Assembly: GCF_000150275.1 (NCBI RefSeq)
Contig: NW_002060959.1
Coordinates: forward strand, 192,172 to 256,171
Length of the DNA stretch: 64,000 nucleotides
From: Trichoplax adhaerens
Taxonomy: Eukaryota; Placozoa; Uniplacotomia; Trichoplacea; Trichoplacidae
Direction of reading: 5' to 3'
Shown here: in pieces, positions 50,942 to 61,628 of the stretch
How the letters are laid out: each line of letters starts with the position of its first letter
Numbering within the stretch: position 1 is the first letter of the stretch
Notes under the pieces: generated by a model
The model's input: the letters and a program-made list of their open reading frames with translations, nothing else
Database searches by the model: none
Told to the model about the DNA's origin: nothing
Made by a program: the position numbers and the translations under genes

Positions 50942-53900
50942 TTATGACCGTTTCTTTCGTCTCCTTTTTGTACTACGATCACGAACTTCTTCTTCCAACC
51001 TATGTTCATGTGATGTATTTAGGGCGTGACCAGTTTCTTTTATATGCTGAAATAATTTATTGCGCGTTGAAAATACTTGCATGCATTTATTACACTTTAT
51101 TTGTATAGCAGTTTCTTCACTATGTTCTTCCTGTATTAGATAAGACATAGTTTAGAATCAGAATTTTCGAAGTGATAAAAGTACTTTCTTATGCGTGAGA
51201 AAATAAGCTTGTCGATATTAATCTGAAACACTTTTGACGATGAAATTTGACTGCTACCTTTTCGTTCGCCGCCTCGGCTCCTCTACGAGCTTTTCGAGCT
51301 TCCTTAGCCTTTTTTCCTTTTAATTTCTTTGCCTTTGTAGTACTATGTAATAACCAATGATAACATAATTGATAAATTTTCATGCAGATAGAAGACAATC
51401 CCTGTAAATAGGTGTTTAGCTCACCTTCCAATTTCCGCAGAAGTATTCACATTATCAGTTTTATCTTCGGCTTCTAGAATAGGTTGCGAATCATCTTTGT
51501 CTTCCATTATTTCGCCGTGTGCCGCAGTAGACTCCTTAAACATCTAATTAAAACTCTCTAATTTAATAATTACTTATATTATTCTATACTCTACTCAATA
51601 TCAACTACAAAATAAAGTGATACGATTTATAAATTAATTTAAGATAAATAAAACCAGATAGTAGCGCCATCGCATAAAAACTTCAGAAATAATTTCATCA
51701 ATGCAGCTGACTGCTCTCTGACCTGATCCTGTCTTCGTTTCTTTTTCCGTTGTTTCTTAGATAGACTACATTTAAATTTTAAAGAAACAAAAAAAATAAA
51801 CACAAAAGAGTAAATTATATATTCGATAATTACTAATGCCATTAAGACAGATACAAATAGTAACAGCTACCCTGATTTCATACAGTTTATCAACGCACTT
51901 CTCGATAAGCATCTAGCTATTTTGATGTAAAGTATTAAGTTACCTAACTTTCGACATTTTCGTAACTATATCATCATTTTCACTTCCTTCCGTGGACCTG
52001 TTAGAACTTTTACATGACTTAAACATTAGCATAAGCACATAAGCCGTAAATGAATTATAAAACTGAGTAAAACCATTGGTTACAGATGAGCATATGCATC
52101 AATGTTATTCAATAATGACTACTTATTATCGTCTTCAATTTATACCTTACCTTAAATTTGGCACTTTATCCAATAATTTCTCATCGTCACTCAGATCCTT
52201 GGATCTGGCGTAGTTTATTTCAGTAAAAATGATTTATGTTTAGTCAATTTAATACAACATTTACGGCACGGTTATTTCATTTCTAAAAACCTTGCATCTG
52301 GCGCACTAGTTGAATCATTTGTTAATTCAAGTGCTTCGGTATCTGATAAACAAGATTGCAGTCATTTATGTCAGGCAATGGTACAGCTATGCTAAGTATT
52401 TAAGCCGGCTAAAAATAAACCATTTGTTTGTTTATGTTACCACTTTGCTCATCAGCAAATATCGCATCCTCTTCTTCTAATTCATCTACAAGCAATGCCA
52501 GTAATTCCTGATGCTTCCGTGATCTTTCGTGATTTCGAAAGCTATGAGATAGAAGAGTATACTTCACCTGTGATGATATTTTAACCTTAAAAAATTGTAC
52601 GACATATACCTCATAAATGACTTACGCCTTAATAGTTTTAAAGAATTTATTGCATACAATGCAGTTATAGCCATCGCCCGCAACGTCGCTACCAGCTGCC
52701 AAATCAGGTTATGAAATCGATTTAATGTAAGCACAAATTTAAAACAAACTTTCTATCGATATTATGATTGAGAGATTGAAAGAACTTACAACTATCATCA
52801 TTTCGCTTTCCTCCGCCAAACTCATCATCAAGAGCTGACTCAATATCCACGAAGTCCTGCAGGAAATCCATTCGCAAACATTACAATACTAACTACAAAT
52901 TTCAATCAATAGAGAAGGAAACTGTTGGCGATGAATATACCTTCTCAGATGTAGCAGTCCATTCTTGCTCTTGATATGCCTTTGAAAGTCTTCCAGAGGT
53001 CAAATAAGCAAATTTAAATATAATTCATAATTACAAGTATAGACATTACTTTTGCAATACAGAATAGTTTATTTACTCTGCTTTTCGTCTCTTCTCTTCT
53101 AATTGCTTTTTCTTGAAGGCCTCTTCCTTTTCTAGTCGTTGTTTTTTCATAAGTTCCTATGTTTCCGAAATAAATAACTGTAAAGGTACTATCGCAGGCA
53201 ATAATGAAACGTACAGAAACCTATGAGCAATTCAATAAACGAATACTATTTCGGCTGTATACCAAATGTGCTTTAACTCTCTTATCTCGTTTCCTCAAAT
53301 AAGCAACAAGTTCCTAAGTTAGGACGAAACGTTACATTCTATTTAGGTATAGAAAGTAGTTAATTAAGACCAACATTAAATCTCCTTATTATAATTACCC
53401 TAATATTTTCATTGCGCTCCTTTCGAGCAGCATCTCGTAACTTTTTATTTTCTTTTTCCATTAAGCGTTGTGTTCTTCTATTCGGTGCCTTGATAGCATT
53501 TTATAATTTCATATTTTATTACTTTTAAGGATGTTAGAAGTCACATCGTGACAGTAATTAATTGCTAAATAAAAAATAATAATATAAACGTTTATAGACC
53601 AGCGAATAGACTATTTACCTGCCTAGTGTCGTATTCTTCCAGCCACACAAAAGAAAATGCACTGCTATAACTTTGCCAGTAAGCATAAAATACGCGAACA
53701 ACCTATGCATTATAGAGTAATAGATTCGTATAATCTTTATCACCTGTAACCCTAATAGATCATGGCTAAAATCAGTAGTAAGGCAAAGAGATTTAATGAT
53801 TTACAACTATACCTCATCATAGTCACTGTTGGAAAATCCTGTATTACCAAAAGTGCCATTAATAAAACATTTTTTAGAAATAAATACAACTATTAGTGTT

Positions 53901-56900
53901 ACACTATGCCTAATCGTGTGAAAAGCAAGATCACTCGCATCAATTAGTTTATGTAATTCATTGCAAAATGGTTAACAGCTTACCGAAGCTGGGAGCAGAT
54001 TCCTCACTTTCTTTATATGGCTCTTCTTCCTTTGCAATTGTTTCAAAAACATATTGAAAAACTGCATAGAATCCCTAATTGATCAATTATTGATATCAGT
54101 TACAGTTCACATCGTGAAAATGTCCGTAACTGCAGATCAGGTATGACGTGATCCGATACATTCGATATTGAAATTTTTGCATCAATGTGTATAAAATTGA
54201 TCGCAAATGCATGGTTTTAATATGTACGGATAGCTTTTAATTAAGCTAATTTTCATCGGGATAAAGATTAATCAATTGGAAGGTGACTTTCTATAATAAG
54301 AGACCTATCTGTATAGCAAGGTTCATAAAGATTGGTCTTTTTTAAGCGTTTCACTTATAGATTTTAAAATTTAAACATGTCGTAGAAAACGGATCACATT
54401 GTATAACAAGATTCGTGCGAGTGTACAGAGAATTTCAACCTATGCAGCTCAAATACCACTAATATATTTTTAAGTTAATGCGTTATTACCCTTTCAGAGA
54501 CTGATTTCGTCCTTAAGATTGGTCGCAACCAACGTTACGAATCTTACGGACAAAATCAGTCTTAAGGCCTGCCGTAACAAATATGCAAAGGAATATAAAG
54601 TCTATGATAACTAGCTGCTATCAGATTCCATAATCGAATTCTAATCTAACAATTTCATAAGCTTATTATTTTAAATACTAGGAACCTTCTCATCGTCTCC
54701 GTAGCCATTATATGCACTAGATTTAAAGAATTGCATAAGATTCAGAGAATCGTGCACATAGTCCTCTCCTATAACATGAAGAACAAGGAAAGGTATTAAT
54801 GAAAGGACATACTAGACTTTACTAGTGTAAATTATCAAGCATGGATTCAACGCCATGATCACAATAAGAGACTACCGCTCAAAAGAATAGGTAATCAACC
54901 TGATTTTAAGCCAAAAGACAATTACATTTGAATAATCGATTTGAAAATCATTAAATTGTAAGACCTTGTTCTAGAAAGATGCGTGATCTATGTGCAAAGT
55001 CTACGATGTGACTATATTCAATCTTAAGAACTATTATTACTGATACAGCAAAGGTATTAAAAAAGCGACGAGAAAAATCGAATTAATTAAATAAATGTAG
55101 ACATTCCTTTAAACATTAATAAAAAATTTTCTGATTTAGCTGCTACACAATTTGGTTGAAATCTATTTACCTTCGTGTAAAAGAGTTTCACGGTGTTTAT
55201 CGTACCTGATGATAGATTAAATAGCGACTATACATTAAACATTACAATCAAATTAAGTTGCAAAATCTTCGTTTTAAATGGCGCATAAAACCTTCGTATC
55301 ATAAATCAAGTTTTTAAACTAAACATTCCTGATTAATTAGTAATATCATTAATAATAATTCCCTTCTGTATCATAGAAAGTAATGAAGTGTCAGCTAAAT
55401 TGTGTAGTAAGCTAGTTGAGCAAGTAAAATACAAAAACTATGCTTATCCATTTATTCGCAAGTCATATATACAAGGATATAGTTTGAAAATGACCACTTA
55501 GGTTAATGTAGATTACACTAACGTTAAAGTTTTCACTCTACATGAAGCTAGATTAATATAAAAATTGATGACGAAATCTTATTTATTCCAAAGTTAACAA
55601 AATTTTAATCGATACATATAAATTACGGTTGCTACCCAGTATTATAAGTCGTGAGATCATTGGCACTTGAAAGAGTAAGAAATCTTTACAACTTAATCAT
55701 TGACATACCAAGCTCGTTCATGAGGATCGGAGAGAACTTCATATGCTCGTAAAATTTCAGTAAATAGTTGAGTATATTCTTCAGCCTGATTAATATTTTT
55801 ATCTATATATTGATTAGTAAGAAATACCGAGAAAAACCTTTGTGAGTAATCTGTATGATAAACAAGTGCCTATATCCAATGCCTACGTAAGTGTTATCGA
55901 AAACTGAATAATATCACATTACCATCAACGCGACAGAATTAATCGACATTTAATATCTAATACGAGCAAGCGACTGAAATTACTATCGTACTTAATCTGC
56001 CATGAGCGACTATTGTCACATACATAGCGATGATTCTGATACTATTATAAAAGATGTCATGGTAATTGATTGCTATTTAAATGGCTTAAATTAACTTTTC
56101 TAGTGCAAGACTTTGAGTAGAGTGATAGCTTACCACAATCCATTCTAACCGGCTAAAAGTATTATTATACCCAAAGTAGTGTTTGAATATCAAATGCTTA
56201 TATGGAATTATCTGTGAATACAGTATACTGATTGCCAGCTAGTTTAACAATATTGGATAATTTAGATATCCATTGGATGGTTGTTTCTGTATCAATATTA
56301 GTAGTAATACTTGAGAAATATCTATAATACATCAGTCCTGTTCTGAATGAAGTGCTGTTTGACCAAAGATATAATTAATGTGATCGATTAATTTCTACTA
56401 GTTGATTGATCATCCTAGCTTGTTGTTTATGTACTTGATGTATACGTTGCCTCGTCATTAGAGTATGCGATCGTTGATTAATATGGTATTAAAGTGTACT
56501 TGTGTTCCATGTTATTGACATTTACGAAAATACTATATGATTTACACTAACCAATGCTAGGTATAAACTGGAAGATAGACGAGTAGCGATGAGAACAGTA
56601 TTACCATATCACCTTGAGAATCAGTAGTATGCTTCTACTTGTACTTGTGCTCAATGTATTCGGTCATTCTGGGATTGAAGTAACGCATCAATCTACCTGG
56701 TTTGTGGATCATATTACTGCGCATAGACAGACCGAATACATTCAACGATCACCTTGGACGTGATCAGCGTAACGAAAAATAACTGCAATTTAATGCGATC
56801 CGATACAACTATTTGATTCATTGAACTCCTATTGGTGTTGTATTACACACTGTACACTGTTCAGAATATCATTTACAATTTGGTCAGGAATGGTTGTAGT

Positions 56901-57335
56901 TTGAATTCATTGATTTTATTTTTTTTTCAGTATGATAAAGTAAGTAAGGGGGAAAAAAATGCATGTAGATGGTCTTTATTTATTATTCATCCTAAAATTA
57001 TATAGGAGTTGATACTATTCTGAAAAAGGAATTAATACTGTAGAATACATTCATTTTGCTGATGCAGCAAAATGAATGAAACTACAGCCAATGCTAGTTT
57101 GCTAAAAAATCCATGATTCTGAATATCCTTCTCATATCATTCTTAACTCAGCATAAAGTAGGGTTATTAAGCAAGTAAGAAGTGGATAGATTCTATTCTA
57201 TTTTAAATAACTGTCGACTTATCACCAGCATCGATTACCTGGATGATATTTTAAAGCCAGTTTCCTATAAGCCTTTTTCAATTCTTGCGTAGTGGCTGTT
57301 CTTTCCACTCCCAAAACTTCGTAGTAACACCTCAT
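50942..57335 (-). CDS. DNAJC21 (Jjj1-type) J-domain ribosome-biogenesis factor, 21 exons
   Basis: Exons (minus strand, 5' to 3'): 57239-57335, 55709-55802, 55171-55205, 54686-54768, 53984-54074, 53813-53838, 53619-53702, 53399-53488, 53263-53313, 53077-53156, 52941-52989, 52790-52856, 52626-52695, 52441-52541, 52291-52342, 52151-52189, 51944-51997, 51723-51765, 51425-51543, 51258-51342, 50942-51130. They join to 1599 nt (532 aa), close to the roughly 530 aa I recall for human DNAJC21. All introns are GT-AG and phase is kept throughout. The J domain is residues 1-65 with HPD at 31-33. The family signature FYAYWQS is followed by [10 protein letters not shown] charged coiled coil comes next. Zinc finger 1 uses C294/C297/H310/H316. 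A Lys-rich tail leads to zinc finger 2 at C483/C486/H499/H505. The family stimulates Hsp70 to recycle factors from cytoplasmic pre-60S particles. Exons 15-17 cover a poorly conserved linker and are least certain; exon 17 has an alternative acceptor 9 nt upstream. Confidence 0.92.
54500..54560. repeat. imperfect inverted repeat in DNAJC21 intron 4
   Basis: A 21-nt arm at 54500-54520 is the reverse complement of 54540-54560 with two mismatches, around a 19-nt centre. It could form a hairpin in the transcript or be a small MITE-like remnant. Confidence 0.7.
56653..56742. repeat. 13-bp inverted repeat, 64-bp spacer
   Basis: AATGTATTCGGTC at 56653-56665 is perfectly reverse-complementary to GACCGAATACATT at 56730-56742. 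The length and position inside an intron fit a short MITE-like insertion or a regulatory hairpin. Confidence 0.7.
57048..57078. repeat. perfect 13-bp hairpin
   Basis: CATTCATTTTGCT and AGCAAAATGAATG flank the 5-nt loop GATGC. This is a perfect stem-loop inside DNAJC21 intron 1, about 160 bp downstream of the exon 1 donor. Confidence 0.8.
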
Positions 57336-58561
57336 GATAGGCTACATTGAATGGATGAGCTAAGCAGGAATGTACCGCTAGCCAATGCAATAAATGACCA
57401 ATCACAAGAGTAAAACTACTCCTTGATGCTGACACCAATGCAGATTTCGATTTGTGAATGATGGAATGATCCCCTACAAAGCGGCCGAATTTGCAATGAA
57501 TATTGCAGGTGTCCAGTTGCAGCTGGCTAGATGATCCAGTCCAGCGAGGACTTTACGCCGGTCACTGTCCTTCAGGTAACCAAGTAACGGAAACACTGTA
57601 GGATTCCGTTGAAGACTGTTCAGTAACTGTACAGTACAGTACAGTAATGTAGTAGTATTGTCTCTTCGGTGTCCGTCTGATGCAAGACGATGATAAGACT
57701 GTACTGTACTGAGTGTACTGTACACTGTACACTGTACAGTAGTCGATCACCGTACAGTACAGTGTACAGTACTGAGTTGTCCTTCCTGAGTACTATGTAC
57801 TGTAATAGAACTGTCTCTTCGGTGTCCGTCTGATGCAAAACGATGATAAGACTGTAATATACAGTACTGTACTATGACTTTTAAAAACCGATTCAATGCC
57901 TGTTGCCTGTAGGTTATTGAAACTCTAGTTTTTGCGTTAATACTTATGTAGAAGTGATTAGCTAAAAAGAGACGGCCTCCCTTTATTACAATTTCTTATT
58001 AAAAATCCGAGTAAATAGCGATGACAACTGAAGTTAGTGAAATTATTAAAGAATCACTTCAAGAGTTCAAGTTCATTTAGGGGCAACTTGGTAATGCGTA
58101 ATGACTAATTGAAGTGTCAAAAGTTATCATTACATGTAAATAGCGATAGCGATTACATCCATTGCCATTTCTTTTAGTATTATACACTCCTACAACACAG
58201 ATTCATCTTAATATTTGAAAAATTTTATACGCCCAGATTCGTTTAAAACAAATATTTTGATGTTTTCTATGAAGGATTAAACCAATAGAAATGACAAAAA
58301 TATCGGCATAATATTAATTAGGACAAGTTCTCCGAAAAAATCTGCAATATGAGTAGTACATTTACAGTCATCATACTGTTTTTACCCGGCAATAATCACT
58401 TATTACTTGATAACGGGACTAGAGAAAATATTTTAATAATGTTATTGAATAATGATCAATCATTATGGTCGAACAACATCAAAACAGTTGCAATAGTAAT
58501 CTTGTCCTTTAAGACAACCTCAATACCATTTAATTTTATCTATCAATTATATTATGATACA
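57336..58561. other. 5' flank of DNAJC21 and 3' flank of the SVOP-like gene
   Basis: Contains the DNAJC21 upstream region, the GTAC-rich palindrome cluster (57620-57870) and AT-rich sequence up to the stop codon of the SVOP-like gene at 58562. The apparent open frames at about 57474-57838 come from the repeats and are not called as genes. Confidence 0.6.
57620..57870. repeat. GTAC-rich palindromic cluster with duplicated 45-bp block
   Basis: Many copies of GTACTGTAC / GTACAGTAC / GTACACTGTAC produce overlapping palindromes. A 45-bp block at 57659-57703, which includes TCTCTTCGGTGTCCGTC, recurs at 57812-57856 with a single mismatch, giving a 153-bp period. The cluster lies about 285 bp upstream of the DNAJC21 start codon. 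It is distinct in composition from the surrounding AT-rich DNA and could form extended hairpins. It may be a satellite or foldback-element fragment. Confidence 0.8.
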
Positions 58562-60136
58562 TTATCCGATATTCATATCGCTAGTATCTGGTAGAAATAG
58601 TGATACTACACCGCCTAACAGTCCTATCAATGCAAACAGTATCAAGCAAGCTGTACAATTTAGGTTAAAGAGTTCAGCAAATATAAACATACCTAAAATA
58701 CAAGAGCTAATGGCAGAAAAATTTAATATACCCATAGCAGTCGACCTTACATGCGTTGGAAACAATTCTAAAGTCCAGGTAGCTAAAGGAATCCATCCGT
58801 TATTTGCAACCATCGTAAAAACACACACAAGGATCCTGACTGCTATGATATCATCGATTATTAGCATTGCAGCTATAGAAAATACAGCAACAAAGACTAA
58901 AATGATGAATAACCATTTTCGACCTACTCGATTGACTAGCGTAATACATGCAATCGAAAGGGGTATAGTTAGTACATTACCAATTAAAATGTTAACACTG
59001 ACACTTGTTATTTGCTCAGTACTGACACATACTGGACTATTGGTATACAAATGATGATTCAAAGGGGACGGCGAAGTTTGATTATAAGTATGCCAACATC
59101 GTTTACCCATAGTATAATATGAAACCACGGTCGGTAGCCATACAATTAAGCCTTCTTGACTGAAACAGTAACCCATCCACGCTGCTGATAATAATAGTAA
59201 TCGCTTAAGCCATGGTTGCTGATATAATTTTTCGCCTTTTTGCTTTTTAGTATTAGACTCATCCATTTCATCGCCTCTTATAACTATGTCGCCTAACCTT
59301 GATTTAATTAACTTTTCAGATGAAGAGCCATTTCGTTTACAAATTGAATTGATTCGATCTATTTTATCTAAAATAGGTTTAATACCGTCTTTGTTAACTA
59401 TTGCAAATCGTATACTATTCGGCATGTAGAGTAGAAGACAAAAACCGAATAGAACTGGTATATTAGTTACTAGAAGATACACACGCCAGCTAGAAAAATG
59501 GATCTGGCCTAATTTGATATGAAGTGGATGAGGCAATATAACTAACGCCATTAAAGAACAATAAAGGCCTCCAATTATTACAGCTATAGCTGTACGACAT
59601 CCGAGCAACTTCCCTCTAAATGGTCGAGGGAAAAATTCCAACGCGTACGAACCACTGATAGCAGCCATAGCACTATCAGCAAAGCCAATTATCGAAGCCA
59701 CGATGACTAACATAGTATAGTTGTAAGCAAAAGCAGCTACTACGATCATTATTAAGTAGACGGATATAGAAATGATTAGAATTTTTCGTCGACCTAGGGT
59801 ATCACTTAATTTACCCAAGACGACTGAACCAACTGCAATGCCGACCATAAAAGATATACTTAGCCAACCTTTATTGCTTTGGTTTATACCTATATCACAG
59901 GCAGTTATAACTATAAAACCAACGATGTTATAAAATATATTATATCCAGAATGGCAAAGTCCACTGGTTATAAATATAGCATAATGAAATAATCCAATGT
60001 CTAAGCTATCAACGATTTCATCCACACTTGACGACGAAGTAATAGATTCACAATTGAAATTACCCTCTGATTCGCTTAGTAATGCTGTTTTATCGTTAAT
60101 TTTGTCTTGTTCACTGTCCAATCCCTCGAAACCCAT
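58562..60136 (-). CDS. SVOP/SV2-like MFS transporter (tandem copy 1)
   Basis: Intronless gene, 524 aa. The first in-frame ATG is at 60136; the frame is open four codons upstream but has no in-frame ATG there. The Asp/Ser-rich cytoplasmic N-terminus ends in DEIVDSLDIGLFHY, the entry motif typical of SVOP/SV2 proteins before TM1. About 12 transmembrane segments follow. The MFS loop 2-3 motif LGRRK comes after TM2. The N-half carries an EFFPRPFRG sequence and the C-half ELFPTHVRSTAMG. A longer Cys-containing loop with Asn-linked sites lies between TM7 and TM8, as in SVOP. The subfamily sits on synaptic vesicles or the plasma membrane and is close to organic-ion (SLC22) carriers; the substrate is unknown. 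The head-to-tail paralogue lies 1.5 kb upstream. Confidence 0.92.
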   Translation of the reverse strand: MGFEGLDSEQDKINDKTALLSESEGNFNCESITSSSSVDEIVDSLDIGLFHYAIFITSGLCHSGYNIFYNIVGFIVITACDIGINQSNKGWLSISFMVGIAVGSVVLGKLSDTLGRRKILIISISVYLIMIVVAAFAYNYTMLVIVASIIGFADSAMAAISGSYALEFFPRPFRGKLLGCRTAIAVIIGGLYCSLMALVILPHPLHIKLGQIHFSSWRVYLLVTNIPVLFGFCLLLYMPNSIRFAIVNKDGIKPILDKIDRINSICKRNGSSSEKLIKSRLGDIVIRGDEMDESNTKKQKGEKLYQQPWLKRLLLLSAAWMGYCFSQEGLIVWLPTVVSYYTMGKRCWHTYNQTSPSPLNHHLYTNSPVCVSTEQITSVSVNILIGNVLTIPLSIACITLVNRVGRKWLFIILVFVAVFSIAAMLIIDDIIAVRILVCVFTMVANNGWIPLATWTLELFPTHVRSTAMGILNFSAISSCILGMFIFAELFNLNCTACLILFALIGLLGGVVSLFLPDTSDMNIG

Positions 60137-61628
60137 TTTCCCATACAAGTTTGCAAATAGATGAAGTGACTTAACTTATAATCAAATCAGCATTAGTAGT
60201 ATTACTAAACATAGAATATCTAATTTCAATTTTAGAAAAACTATGGTGCTATTAGTACGAACTTTGCAATCAGGACTGTATTGAAACGTAAATAGATTTT
60301 ACTTAGTAATAAGCTAATTCTGCTGGGTTACGAGAAGAAATCAACATTTCAATCAGTCATTATCAATATCTTTTCCCCCGAGGATTATGCCTATCCTAAT
60401 CATCTTTCTGTCATAGGAAATATAAACTGTGATGAAATGCGTTACATTGTTAACATTTCAATTCAAAAGATGCTTGATCTGAATTATTCGCTACTAACTG
60501 TATTTAGTTAAAGAATTTATATAGAATTTTATAAAAAGTATGATTCTATTCATCTAAATTAAATGCGATCACACACTATATCATGATCAGACTTTGCATT
60601 AAGATCTTTAAAGCATACTAAATCTTTTAAAATATTACATCCATAATAAAAGAATAGATCTGTCAAAACTATCAAGAAACTTCCCGTAGGACTATAACAT
60701 AATACTATTGCTCTTTCCGTAGCAATGCATAATTGAATTGAGGCTAGCGTAGAATCCACTGTACTAATATAATATAGCTAGTAGCAAACAAAATTTAATT
60801 AACCCAAATCCCTATTGTTAGATTCAATTCTCTAATATTAGAATAGGTTAGTTTTCTTGTCTAGAATATTTCCGAAGTTAGTCGGAGATTAAGTAAAGTA
60901 GATAGACTAGTTTAGGTCTGATCACAAAAGCTATTTCGTGAGAAGTTTTTTCATAAGATAAGAATATTACCACCTTATCAGACTTGTTATAATAATAAAA
61001 CACTAATAAGATAATGGATTCTAAAAAACGGAGAATTTACTTACTTCACCATTGGCTTACATTGTCTATCGTCTTTAACAATGTTTGCGATTTATGCAAG
61101 CCAATGGTAAAAATATATAATCAAAGTTAGTGTAAATTAATTATGCGTATGCTTAATACAAAAATTGAACATAGTCTATACAGGATATTATTGTCATCGA
61201 ATTACATGCAGGCTAAATATTGCTGAAATGATACCTAATTCTACATACATTGAACTTTATTTAGACATATACAAACAAAGTTGAACTATAATACCGATTT
61301 TACATAGTCTTGAGAATCACCTACATATTGCATTCTAAAACCACTTATCGCTTGGAGATAAGCAGAATCAAAATAAGTTATTAACTATTCAACATATACC
61401 AATCTACAACTTAGTTCAGGTTCAATAAATGATATCAATAGGCATATAGTATCATAATTAAGGAAAGAATTTGCTCCATTATTTTCTAATGAACAAGATT
61501 TGACGCTGTATGTGTAACAATAATCTATTAGCGAACAAAATATTATTGGTACTGTGAGATTCCACAGTATGGTACATCGGTTTACTATGGATAAGTAATA
61601 TTTTTAGAATCTGCTTTAGCAGAAATAA
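60137..61628. other. spacer between the two SVOP-like genes
   Basis: A 1.5-kb AT-rich interval with the 5' flank of copy 1 and the 3' flank of copy 2. An open frame at about 60.6 kb on the minus strand has no recognisable content and is not called. Confidence 0.5.

Larger units (their letters stand above)
55803..57238 (-). other. intron 1 of DNAJC21, rich in inverted repeats
   Basis: This 1436-bp intron splits the Asp codon of the J-domain HPD motif. It carries a 13-bp perfect inverted repeat with 64-bp spacing (56653-56665 and 56730-56742) and a tight 13-bp hairpin (57048-57078). It is the largest intron of the gene. No nested gene was recognised. Confidence 0.7.

Noticed and set aside
51189-51431. 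80-codon minus-strand open frame
   Set aside because: It is exon 20 of DNAJC21 extended into its flanking introns; only 51258-51342 is coding in the spliced model.
51639-51842. 67-codon minus-strand open frame with a hydrophobic start
   Set aside because: The Lys-rich centre is DNAJC21 exon 18 (51723-51765); the hydrophobic part is the polypyrimidine-rich intron read through.
57474-57838. Three overlapping 62-83 codon frames with Tyr/Cys/Thr/Val repeats
   Set aside because: They arise from the GTAC-rich repeats, which happen to lack stops.
58349-59054. Plus-strand open frames of 81 and 166 codons
   Set aside because: The longer one is antisense to the SVOP-like transporter and the shorter one lies in its 3' flank; neither has recognisable content.
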